The notes under the pieces: generated by a model | What the model saw: the letters and a program-made list of their open reading frames with translations, nothing else | Databases searched by the model: none | What the model was told of the DNA's origin: nothing | Shown: one piece after another, positions 45,801 through 52,568 of the stretch | Position numbering within the stretch: position 1 is the first letter of the stretch | How the letters are laid out: each line of letters begins with the position of its first letter | NCBI GenBank assembly: GCA_015060535.1 | Contig: SUYH01000009.1 | Coordinates: 1-64,000, forward strand | Direction of reading: 5' to 3' | Source of the DNA: Prevotella sp. | Lineage (GTDB): Bacteria; Bacteroidota; Bacteroidia; Bacteroidales; Bacteroidaceae | DNA length: 64,000 nucleotides | Program-made: the position numbers and the translations under genes

Positions 45801-48122
45801 GCCAAGAATGGTGACAAGACGAAGAGTGAACTACGAATCGTAGAGATAGAATTCCTGGAGAAACTTCCTGCTCAGCAACTGGTATGGTTCGACGGGAAGT
45901 CACCCATTACCTATCAGGTGCAGAAAGGTGCAGACCCTGTGGTGATGACAGCTTTGGACATGTGGAAGAACGACATGAAGCAGGTGACAGGCTTTACGCC
46001 TGAGGTTGCCAAGAAGGCAGCCGTCAAGATTGTCCAGCGGAAAGGTCCTGATGACGATGGCTTTAGCATCCGTGTGGAGAATGGTCAGATTGTCATCGAG
46101 GGGAACAACGGGCGAGGTGCAGCCTATGGGCTGTTGGAACTGTCGCGCATGGCAGGGGTCTCACCCTGGATATGGTGGGGCGATATCGTGCCAGAGAAGA
46201 AAACTAGGTTGACCATAGCACGCGACTTCACCAGTGTTCAAAAGCCCAGCGTAGCCTATCGCGGAATATTTATCAACGACGAGGACTGGTCGCTGCGCCC
46301 ATGGAGTCACAACAACTACGAGCCAGGCCCTAATGGGTATATTGGCCCCAAGACCTATAAGCGCATTTTCCAGATGCTGCTCCGGCTACGGGCGAACGCC
46401 ATCTGGCCTGCCATGCATACGGGGACGACGGCCTTTTTCAAGGTGGAGGGAGCCAAGGCTGTTGCTGACTCATGTGGTATTGTCATCGGAACGTCTCATT
46501 GCGAGCCCCTGCTCCGCAATAATGTTGATGAGTGGAAAGTAGCCGAGCGGGGGCCTTTCAACTATCGTACCAACAAGCAGCAGGTGCACGAGTATTGGAC
46601 TGAACGGCTGCAGCAGGTGAAGGGCTCGCAGAACAATATCTTCACCATAGGCATGCGTGGCATTCACGACAGTTCGATGGAGGGCTATTCGACCATGACA
46701 GAGAAGTTCGCTGCCTTGCAGCAGGTGATAGACGACCAGCAGGTGCTCCTGAAAAAACACATTGGAGAGCCTTCACGACTGACTCAGATGTTTGTGCCAT
46801 ACAAGGAGGTGCTTCAGTTGTATGAGCAGGGACTGCGCGTCCCTGACTATGTGACGCTGATGTGGTGTGATGACAACTACGGCTATATGACTCGCTTCTC
46901 CGATACTGCTGAGCAACAGCGAAAGGGCGGGGCAGGTGTCTATTACCATCTGAGCTACTGGGGACGTCCTCATGACTATCTGTGGCTGACAACGACGCAG
47001 CCCGGTCTGGTATACTACGAGATGCGCCAAGCTTACGACCACCATGTCCGGAAGATGTGGATTGTCAATGTGCATGACCTGAAGGTGGCAGGCTACAATC
47101 TGGAGCTCTTTCTGGATATGGCATGGAACATCGATGCCGTGACGCCGGCTACCGTGTCGGACCATTATCGCTCTTGGCTCTGCCGACAGTTCGGCACCGA
47201 GGTGGGCGAGAAGATAGCTCCTGCCATGACGAGATTCTACCAGCTGTGCGGCATGCGACGTCCTGAGTTTATGGGATGGACACAGGTGGAACTGGATAAG
47301 AAACGCTATCACCGAGGACTCTCTCCTGTCACCAAGACGGAGATGAATAGGGCGGAGGCTGCCTGTTTCCTAAAGGCTTACGATGCCATCAGACAGACGG
47401 TAGAGGAAGGGGCGACGCTATTGCCCCAGCGGCTGAAAGATGCCTATTTCGGAGCGATTGTCTATCCCGTCAAGGCAGCGGCAGCGATGGCCAATAAGAT
47501 ACTGTCCGATTCGGCAGAGAGCCACCGTGCTTATGAGGAAATCCAAAAGCTGACCAGCCAGTATCAACAGATAGCCAATGGTAAGTGGCGTGGCCTGATG
47601 GATGCGGCACCACGCCTGTTGCCTGTCTTTAATGACGTCCGTGCTGAGTTGGCCCAGGACAATACCCCTGAGCCTGCTGCCGTTTTTCGTCAGGCCAGTC
47701 AGTACGATGAGGCATCTGAAGGCACAACCTCGGTTCAGATGCTGGGCCACTCGATGAATGCGGTAGCCATCCCGAAAGAAGGACGGTTGACCTACCTCTT
47801 TAATATAGAAAAGGAGGGTGACTACACCTTGGTGACAGCCCTGATACCCACTCAGCCTGTGGATAGCGGTGACCTTCGCTATGAGGTGAGTGTGGATGGC
47901 GGTGCTCCTGTTACCTACAGCCTGAAAGAGCCCTTCCGTTCAGAGCAATGGAAACAGAATGTGCTGAGAGGCCAGGCTCGGAGAAGTCTGCCGGTACATC
48001 TGTCGAAGGGACAGCACCAACTATCGATAAAAGCACTGGATGAACACATCGTAGTGGACCAGTGGTGGGTGGATGCCCATCCTGACAGAAAGGCCTATCT
48101 GGCTCCGGTAAAATGCAATTAA
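42870..48122 (+). CDS. GH2 - discoidin-like - GH115 fusion (putative alpha-glucuronidase)
   Basis: This secreted protein of 1750 residues joins two glycosidases. After a signal peptide (ends GSAHA, residue about 21) comes a GH2 module (about 22-830) with acid/base Glu in FYECGNES and nucleophile Glu in WAMEYCRDEG. Next is an F5/8 type C-like binding domain (about 840-990; SFDDNELSEWKNDGR). From about residue 1000 a GH115 module follows (QLVWFDGKSPITYQV, WPAMHTGTTAFF, RGIHDSSMEG, MWCDDNYGY). GH115 enzymes remove glucuronic acid or 4-O-methyl-glucuronic acid. Start is ATG 42870 (a second ATG follows); the TTG at 42804 lies in the promoter. It heads a six-gene operon. Confidence 0.88.
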   Translation: MMSKYLLWLVAGILLCGSAHAVERKKLNFNAQWLLCVGDAPDAKTTDYDDSRWQRVTLPYAFNGDEAFRKDIVDLTDTIVWYRKHFVVSDVADKKVFVEFEGVRQGADFYLNGQHLGDSENGVMACGFDLTPYLKEGSNVLAVRCDNNWQYRSRKHNSRYQWNDRNFNANYGGIPKNVFLHITGRLYQTLPLYSNLETTGTYVYATDFDIAHRKAVVHVESQVRNEDIKARIFTQTARLLDADGREVARLRGKPVTLQAGETRIVKVQQLVEGLHFWSWGYGYLYTVKSSLDDGDEVTIRTGFRKTRFGEGKIWLNDRVMMVHGYAQRTSNEWPGVGLSVPAWLSDYSNGLMVESGGNMVRWMHVTPWKQDIESCDRVGLPQAMPAGDAEKDVEGPRWAQRTELMRDAIIYNRNNPSILFYECGNESISREHMLEMKKIRDAYDPNGGRAIGSREMLDIDEAEYGGEMLYINKSKKHPMWAMEYCRDEGLRKYWDDYSYPYHQEGDGPLYRGKPATDYNHNMDNFTVEMVRRWYDYWLERPGTGTRVSSGGVKIVFSDTNTHHRGESNYRTSGVTDAMRIPKDAFYAHQVMWSGWVDDEMPRTYIVGHWNYDKGVVKPVYVVSTADEVELLLNGKSLGKGRQQYRYLFTFDQVKYEPGTLEAVGSDGSRYQLETTGEPYQIKLTTMKNPEGMKADGADMALIQVEVLDKQGRRCPLDDRQIHFELWGEGKWIGGIGVRNNKALQQPDVNRPEGLLDAAATKNISDNYVGAYDLPVECGINRVLVRSTVNAGTINLSAYAEGVKPAYATIQTEKVDVETYLPQLTLKGQLSRGETPLAPSYDEQARGIRIVSAQAGYDSEHAVNSFDDNELSEWKNDGRLATGWITYQLDRKTVVDDICLKLTGWRLRSYPLEVYAGKELIWSGETERSLGYIHLKPTKAVKTNEITIRLKGAGKDQDAFGGIVEVAEPAAGELDLFKAKNGDKTKSELRIVEIEFLEKLPAQQLVWFDGKSPITYQVQKGADPVVMTALDMWKNDMKQVTGFTPEVAKKAAVKIVQRKGPDDDGFSIRVENGQIVIEGNNGRGAAYGLLELSRMAGVSPWIWWGDIVPEKKTRLTIARDFTSVQKPSVAYRGIFINDEDWSLRPWSHNNYEPGPNGYIGPKTYKRIFQMLLRLRANAIWPAMHTGTTAFFKVEGAKAVADSCGIVIGTSHCEPLLRNNVDEWKVAERGPFNYRTNKQQVHEYWTERLQQVKGSQNNIFTIGMRGIHDSSMEGYSTMTEKFAALQQVIDDQQVLLKKHIGEPSRLTQMFVPYKEVLQLYEQGLRVPDYVTLMWCDDNYGYMTRFSDTAEQQRKGGAGVYYHLSYWGRPHDYLWLTTTQPGLVYYEMRQAYDHHVRKMWIVNVHDLKVAGYNLELFLDMAWNIDAVTPATVSDHYRSWLCRQFGTEVGEKIAPAMTRFYQLCGMRRPEFMGWTQVELDKKRYHRGLSPVTKTEMNRAEAACFLKAYDAIRQTVEEGATLLPQRLKDAYFGAIVYPVKAAAAMANKILSDSAESHRAYEEIQKLTSQYQQIANGKWRGLMDAAPRLLPVFNDVRAELAQDNTPEPAAVFRQASQYDEASEGTTSVQMLGHSMNAVAIPKEGRLTYLFNIEKEGDYTLVTALIPTQPVDSGDLRYEVSVDGGAPVTYSLKEPFRSEQWKQNVLRGQARRSLPVHLSKGQHQLSIKALDEHIVVDQWWVDAHPDRKAYLAPVKCN

Positions 48123-48144
48123 TCATCAATCAAAAGAAATCATA

Positions 48145-50226
48145 ATGAATACATTACTGCTGACATTGGCCTTGACGGCCTCCCATTACCTCTTTGTCTA
48201 TTTCACAGGCAATGCCCCTGAGAAAGAGCAGATCTGCTATGCGGTGAGTGAGGACGGTTTTAACTACACCCCACTAAACGACGGACTGCCTATCATTGGC
48301 AGCGACACCATAGCTCGAAGCCAGGGCGTGCGCGACCCGCATATCCTGCGTTGTGCTGACGGGTGGTATCGTATGACGGTGACGGACATGCGTTGTCGGA
48401 AGGGATGGGATAGCAATCGTGGCGTCGTACTATTGCGCTCACGCGACCTGGTGCATTGGGAACACCGTACCGTCCATTTCCCTGAACGCTTTGCAGGTAC
48501 TCCGTTTGCCAACGTGACCCGTGTGTGGGCTCCGCAAACGTTCTATGACGAGAAGGCAGGCAAGTACATGGTCTATTTCTCGTTGCTGACCAATGACGGC
48601 AGCATTCCCTACGACCGGGTCTATTGGTGTTATGCCAATGAGGATTTTACCGATTTCGAGGGCGAACCTCAGGTGTTGTTCGATTTCGGAGCACCATCGA
48701 TTGACTCCGACATCGTGAAGGACGAGAAAGGCCTCTATCACCTTTTCTTCAAGACCGAGAAGGATGGCCAGCACAAGGGTATTCGCCAGTATGTGTTCAA
48801 AGACCTGCATAACTACAAGTCGTGGAAATTGCTCGACGGATTCTGCGAGGCCACCAAGAGCGATGTAGAGGGTGCGGGTGTGTTCCCCTTGATAGGTGGG
48901 GGCTGGTGTCTGATGTACGATTGCTACCGTGACCACCATTACCAGTTTACCAAGAGTAAAGACCTGCGCCAGTTCAGCTTCGTGCAGAATACCCAGACTC
49001 AGGGCGTGTTCACTCCACGTCATGGCACGGTGATGCAGATCAGTCGTGATGAGTATCAGCGCTTGATAACTTGCTTCCCCAGCAAGGGTGTTGAGCGGCA
49101 GATGCCCCCATTGGAGGTGACGCTCGACAAGGTTTCTGACGCCCCCTTCAACTATAGCGTGCCCGTTCCAGACGGCAACTATCGGGTGACCGTGACGTTA
49201 GGTGCTAAAAAGCGGGCTGCACAGACCGTTGTCAGAGCAGAGAGCCGTCGCCATTACTTCGATGTGGTGTCTACCAAGAAAGGAAAATATGAGACGGTCA
49301 CCTTCGTCGTCAACAAGCATTCACCACGTATTGATGCCCAACTACTGGTGAAGCTGAAACCCCGCGAATGGGGTTATAAGAACTGGGATGACTCGTTGAA
49401 CCTCTCGTTCTGCGGACCCTCACCAGCTGTGAAGAGCATTCGTATAGAACCCGATACGACAACCACCACCGTCTACCTTTGTGGCAACAGTACGGTGGTT
49501 GACCAGGAAGATGAGCCTTGGTCGTCATGGGGTCAGATGATTACCCGCTGGTTCGATGACAAGGTGGTGGTGGCCAACTTTGCAGAGAGTGGTCTGTCGT
49601 GTACCTCCTTCCTGGCCCAGTTGCGTCTGGATAAGATATTGTCACAGCTCAAGAAGGGTGACTACGTCATCGTGGAGTTTGGACATAACGACGAGAAGGA
49701 GAAGAAACCAGGCGACGGTGCTTGGTATTCGTACTCTCGCAACTTGAAGATTTTTGCTGACCGCGTGAAGGCCGCTGGTGGCAACATCATCTTCTGTACT
49801 CCAACGGCTCGTCGGGCATTTGAGAAAGACCACAAGACCAATCGCAACACACATGGCGACTATCCTGATGCCATGAAAGCGGTGGCTCAGCGTGAGGGCG
49901 TGCCTGTCATCGAACTGACCAAAATGACGACAACTTTCTATGAGGCTCTGGGTGAAGAGGGTTCGAAGAAGTCGTTGGTTCACTATCCAGCCAACACCTT
50001 CCCCAATCAGCCCAAACCGCTGGCAGACAATACCCATTTCAATCCCTACGGAGCCTGGGAGATAGCCAAGATGATTGTGATGGGACTGAAGCAGATGAAT
50101 TCTCCCTTGGTGCAGCATCTGCGTAGTGACTGGCAAGATTTCAACCCTACCCAGCCCGACAATCCAGATGCCTTTGTATGGCATATGTCGGCTGGTAGTA
50201 ATTTAACAAAACCTGATGGAAATTAA
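48145..50226 (+). CDS. GH43-like - CE12 fusion (rhamnogalacturonan acetylesterase)
   Basis: The 693-residue secreted protein combines two catalytic modules. The N-terminal half (about 17-310) is a five-bladed-propeller GH43-like domain with the base Asp in VRDPHILR and a VEGAG motif holding the likely acid Glu. A linker beta domain (about 330-430) is followed by an SGNH esterase (about 440-665): block I LCGNSTV with Ser nucleophile, block III GHND, and DNTHFN as the Asp/His pair. The esterase is of CE12 rhamnogalacturonan-acetylesterase type. It would remove acetyl groups and an arabinose- or galactose-type side chain. It starts 22 nt after the GH115 fusion; rhaM starts 2 nt after its stop. 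Confidence 0.87.
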   Translation: MNTLLLTLALTASHYLFVYFTGNAPEKEQICYAVSEDGFNYTPLNDGLPIIGSDTIARSQGVRDPHILRCADGWYRMTVTDMRCRKGWDSNRGVVLLRSRDLVHWEHRTVHFPERFAGTPFANVTRVWAPQTFYDEKAGKYMVYFSLLTNDGSIPYDRVYWCYANEDFTDFEGEPQVLFDFGAPSIDSDIVKDEKGLYHLFFKTEKDGQHKGIRQYVFKDLHNYKSWKLLDGFCEATKSDVEGAGVFPLIGGGWCLMYDCYRDHHYQFTKSKDLRQFSFVQNTQTQGVFTPRHGTVMQISRDEYQRLITCFPSKGVERQMPPLEVTLDKVSDAPFNYSVPVPDGNYRVTVTLGAKKRAAQTVVRAESRRHYFDVVSTKKGKYETVTFVVNKHSPRIDAQLLVKLKPREWGYKNWDDSLNLSFCGPSPAVKSIRIEPDTTTTTVYLCGNSTVVDQEDEPWSSWGQMITRWFDDKVVVANFAESGLSCTSFLAQLRLDKILSQLKKGDYVIVEFGHNDEKEKKPGDGAWYSYSRNLKIFADRVKAAGGNIIFCTPTARRAFEKDHKTNRNTHGDYPDAMKAVAQREGVPVIELTKMTTTFYEALGEEGSKKSLVHYPANTFPNQPKPLADNTHFNPYGAWEIAKMIVMGLKQMNSPLVQHLRSDWQDFNPTQPDNPDAFVWHMSAGSNLTKPDGN

Positions 50227-50228
50227 TT

Positions 50229-50546
50229 ATGAAGAGATTTGGATTTAAGATGTACCTGAAACCTGGGTGCGAGAAAGAGTATGAGCGTCGGCATGCCGCC
50301 ATCTGGCCTGAGCTGGTGAAGATGATACACGACGCTGGTGTGAAGAACTATAGTATTTTCTGGGATAAGGATACCAACCTGCTGTTTGCCTATCAGGAGT
50401 GTGAAGGCGAAGGTAGTTCGCAAGATACTGACCATGTGGATCCTATTACCCAGCGTTGGTGGGACATGATGGCAGACATCATGGAGGTAAACCCCGACAA
50501 TTCGCCCGTCACCATTCCTATTCAGGAAGTGTTCCACTTGGATTAA
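50229..50546 (+). CDS. rhaM: L-rhamnose mutarotase
   Basis: A small cytoplasmic dimeric enzyme of 105 residues that interconverts the anomers of L-rhamnose. Family sequence is clear: GFKMYLKPGCEKEYERRH at the start (catalytic His in YERRHA), WPELVKMIHDAGVKNYSIF, and the C-terminal WWDMMADIMEVN. It sits inside the secreted-enzyme operon, 2 nt after the GH43-CE12 gene and 13 nt before GH35. This links the operon to rhamnose release, in agreement with an RG-I substrate. Confidence 0.95.
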   Translation: MKRFGFKMYLKPGCEKEYERRHAAIWPELVKMIHDAGVKNYSIFWDKDTNLLFAYQECEGEGSSQDTDHVDPITQRWWDMMADIMEVNPDNSPVTIPIQEVFHLD

Positions 50547-50559
50547 TGAAACAGAGAAG

Positions 50560-52566
50560 ATGAAGCGCCTATCCTTTTTATTTTTTATTTTATTTCTTAT
50601 ATTTAGCCACGCAGTGGCGCAAGTCACTTGGGATCGTCATAGCCTCATCATCGACGGACACCGGGTGTGTCCTGTGATGGGTGAGATACACTATTCGCGC
50701 CTTCCTGCCAACGAGTGGGCCGACGAGGTACGTAAGATGAAGGAGGGTGGGGTAACCATCCTAGCCACCTACGTCTTCTGGAGCCATATCGAGGAGGAAG
50801 AGGGTATCTTCCGCTGGGATGGTCAGCGAAATCTGCGTCGCTTCATCGAGATATGCAAGGAGCAGGAGATGCCCGTCGTGCTGCGCCTAGGTCCGTTCTG
50901 TCATGGTGAGGTTCGTAATGGCGGTATTCCTGACTGGATGTTTCAGAAAGGTTGTAAGATGCGCGAACAGAATCCTACCTTCATGCACTATGCCGAACTG
51001 TTGTATCGTCAGATATTCACGCAGGTACAAGGGCTGCAATGGAAAGATGGCGGCCCTGTGATTGCGGCTCAGTTTGATAATGAATACCGTGGACGTGGTG
51101 AATACCTGATGGCTCTGAAGAAGATAGCCCAGGAGATAGGATTCGACCTGCCCTTCTATACCCGTACGGGGTGGCCTGAGTTGCGTACTCCTGTGCCCTA
51201 TGGCGAGATGCTGCCCCTCTATGGCGACTATGCCGATGGCTTCTGGGATAAAGAGATCACGGAGACTTGTGGAAACTACTATAAGGCCTTTAACTTCAAG
51301 GCCTTCCGTTCCAGCACGGCTATTGGCACCGACCTGTTGGGCAAACAGGAGGCTAAATTGAATAAGGGTGACGAGCAGTATCCTTACTTCACCTGTGAAC
51401 TGGGTGGAGGTATGGCTACGGCCTACCATCGTCGTCCGTTTGTCTATCCTGAAGATGCCTATTCGATGGCATTGGTGAAATTGGGTAGTGGCAGCAATCT
51501 GCTGGGTTACTATATGTACCACGGAGGAACCAATCCTGAAGGCAAGCTGTTTACGCTGAATGAGTGTCAGACATCGCCAGCAACCGCTAACAACGACCTG
51601 CCAGTATGCACCTACGACTTCCAGGCACCACTGGGTGAGTACGGTCAGACCTATCCGCAGTATTATATGCTGCGTCCACTACACCTGTTTATGCAGGATT
51701 GGGGCGAGGTGCTGGCTCCGATGGAAGCTTCGTTTCCTGCTCCACAGGACCTGAAGAAAGGTGATGACAGTCAGCTGCGATGGGCCTGTCGATCAACAGG
51801 TGGCAGCGGCTTTATCTTCGTGAATAACTACGAACGTCTGCAAAATCTCTCTGCGAAGAAGAATGTAGCGCTCTCGCTGGGTGACGTCCGCCTACCCAAG
51901 ATGCTGATTCCTGCTGGTGCAATGGCTATCTTCCCTGTCAACATCGACGGTATCCGCTATGCCACAGCCCAGCTGGTGGCAAAACGTGATGGTAAGATCT
52001 ATATGATGCAGATCAAGGGCATCCCCACCACCATTGCTCTTCAGCATGGTAAGACGCTGAAGAAGGTGAAGGCGCTTGGATTGTCAAAGCCCGTCTGCCA
52101 GAACATCTATCTATTATCCCAAGAGGATGCTGAACGGCTCTTTTTAAGTGAAAAGATAAAAGATACAAGGAAAAAGTCGATTGCATTCACTAAGGTGAAA
52201 GATGCGGGCATGTTACGGACGATCAAGAAGGGTAGGGCTAAGGTTGCTGAGGCTCCAACGGAGCAGGACTGGAATCAAGCCGCCGTCTACCATATCGAGC
52301 TACCTGTAGTGAAAGCTGATTCTTCACTCCTAAGTATCAGCTATCGTGGCGACTGTGCCCGACTCTATGCTGATGGACATCTTATCGCTGATAACTTTTA
52401 TTATGGTCGTCCCTTCCTCTACGGATTATGGCGCCTGCCTGGCGATGTGCGTCACTTGGAGTTGCGCATCCTGCCATTACAACCCGATGCACCAATCTAT
52501 TTGCCTCGCGAAGCCGACAAGACTGCTGGTGAGGCTGTTGAAAAAGTTGAAATAGTACAAAGGTAA
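50560..52566 (+). CDS. Glycoside hydrolase family 35, beta-galactosidase-like
   Basis: A 668-residue secreted enzyme. The family N-terminus is plain: LIIDGHRVCPVMGEIHYSRLP and YVFWSHIEEEEGIFRWDGQRNL, with GGIPDWMF. The acid/base Glu is in AAQFDNEYRG (Asp replaces the more common Glu two residues before it) and the nucleophile Glu is in FTCELGGG. The likely substrate is beta-1,4-galactan or a galactosyl end of RG-I. The signal peptide (FLFFILFLIFSHAVAQ) is encoded by palindrome-heptamer repeat copy C. Residues about 530-537 are encoded by a short heptamer array. Confidence 0.85.
   Translation: MKRLSFLFFILFLIFSHAVAQVTWDRHSLIIDGHRVCPVMGEIHYSRLPANEWADEVRKMKEGGVTILATYVFWSHIEEEEGIFRWDGQRNLRRFIEICKEQEMPVVLRLGPFCHGEVRNGGIPDWMFQKGCKMREQNPTFMHYAELLYRQIFTQVQGLQWKDGGPVIAAQFDNEYRGRGEYLMALKKIAQEIGFDLPFYTRTGWPELRTPVPYGEMLPLYGDYADGFWDKEITETCGNYYKAFNFKAFRSSTAIGTDLLGKQEAKLNKGDEQYPYFTCELGGGMATAYHRRPFVYPEDAYSMALVKLGSGSNLLGYYMYHGGTNPEGKLFTLNECQTSPATANNDLPVCTYDFQAPLGEYGQTYPQYYMLRPLHLFMQDWGEVLAPMEASFPAPQDLKKGDDSQLRWACRSTGGSGFIFVNNYERLQNLSAKKNVALSLGDVRLPKMLIPAGAMAIFPVNIDGIRYATAQLVAKRDGKIYMMQIKGIPTTIALQHGKTLKKVKALGLSKPVCQNIYLLSQEDAERLFLSEKIKDTRKKSIAFTKVKDAGMLRTIKKGRAKVAEAPTEQDWNQAAVYHIELPVVKADSSLLSISYRGDCARLYADGHLIADNFYYGRPFLYGLWRLPGDVRHLELRILPLQPDAPIYLPREADKTAGEAVEKVEIVQR
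50574..50623 (+). repeat. Palindrome plus A/T heptamer repeat, copy C
   Basis: A T-rich heptamer stretch leads to the stem GCCAC (50606-50610)/GTGGC (50614-50618), loop GCA, then CGCAAG (50618-50623). It codes for the signal peptide of the GH35 enzyme. Confidence 0.9.
52150..52170 (+). repeat. Short heptanucleotide array in the GH35 gene
   Basis: Three 7-nt units: GAAAAGA, TAAAAGA and the degenerate TACAAGG. In frame; encodes EKIKDTR. Weakest member of the group. Confidence 0.6.
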
Positions 52567-52568
52567 AG

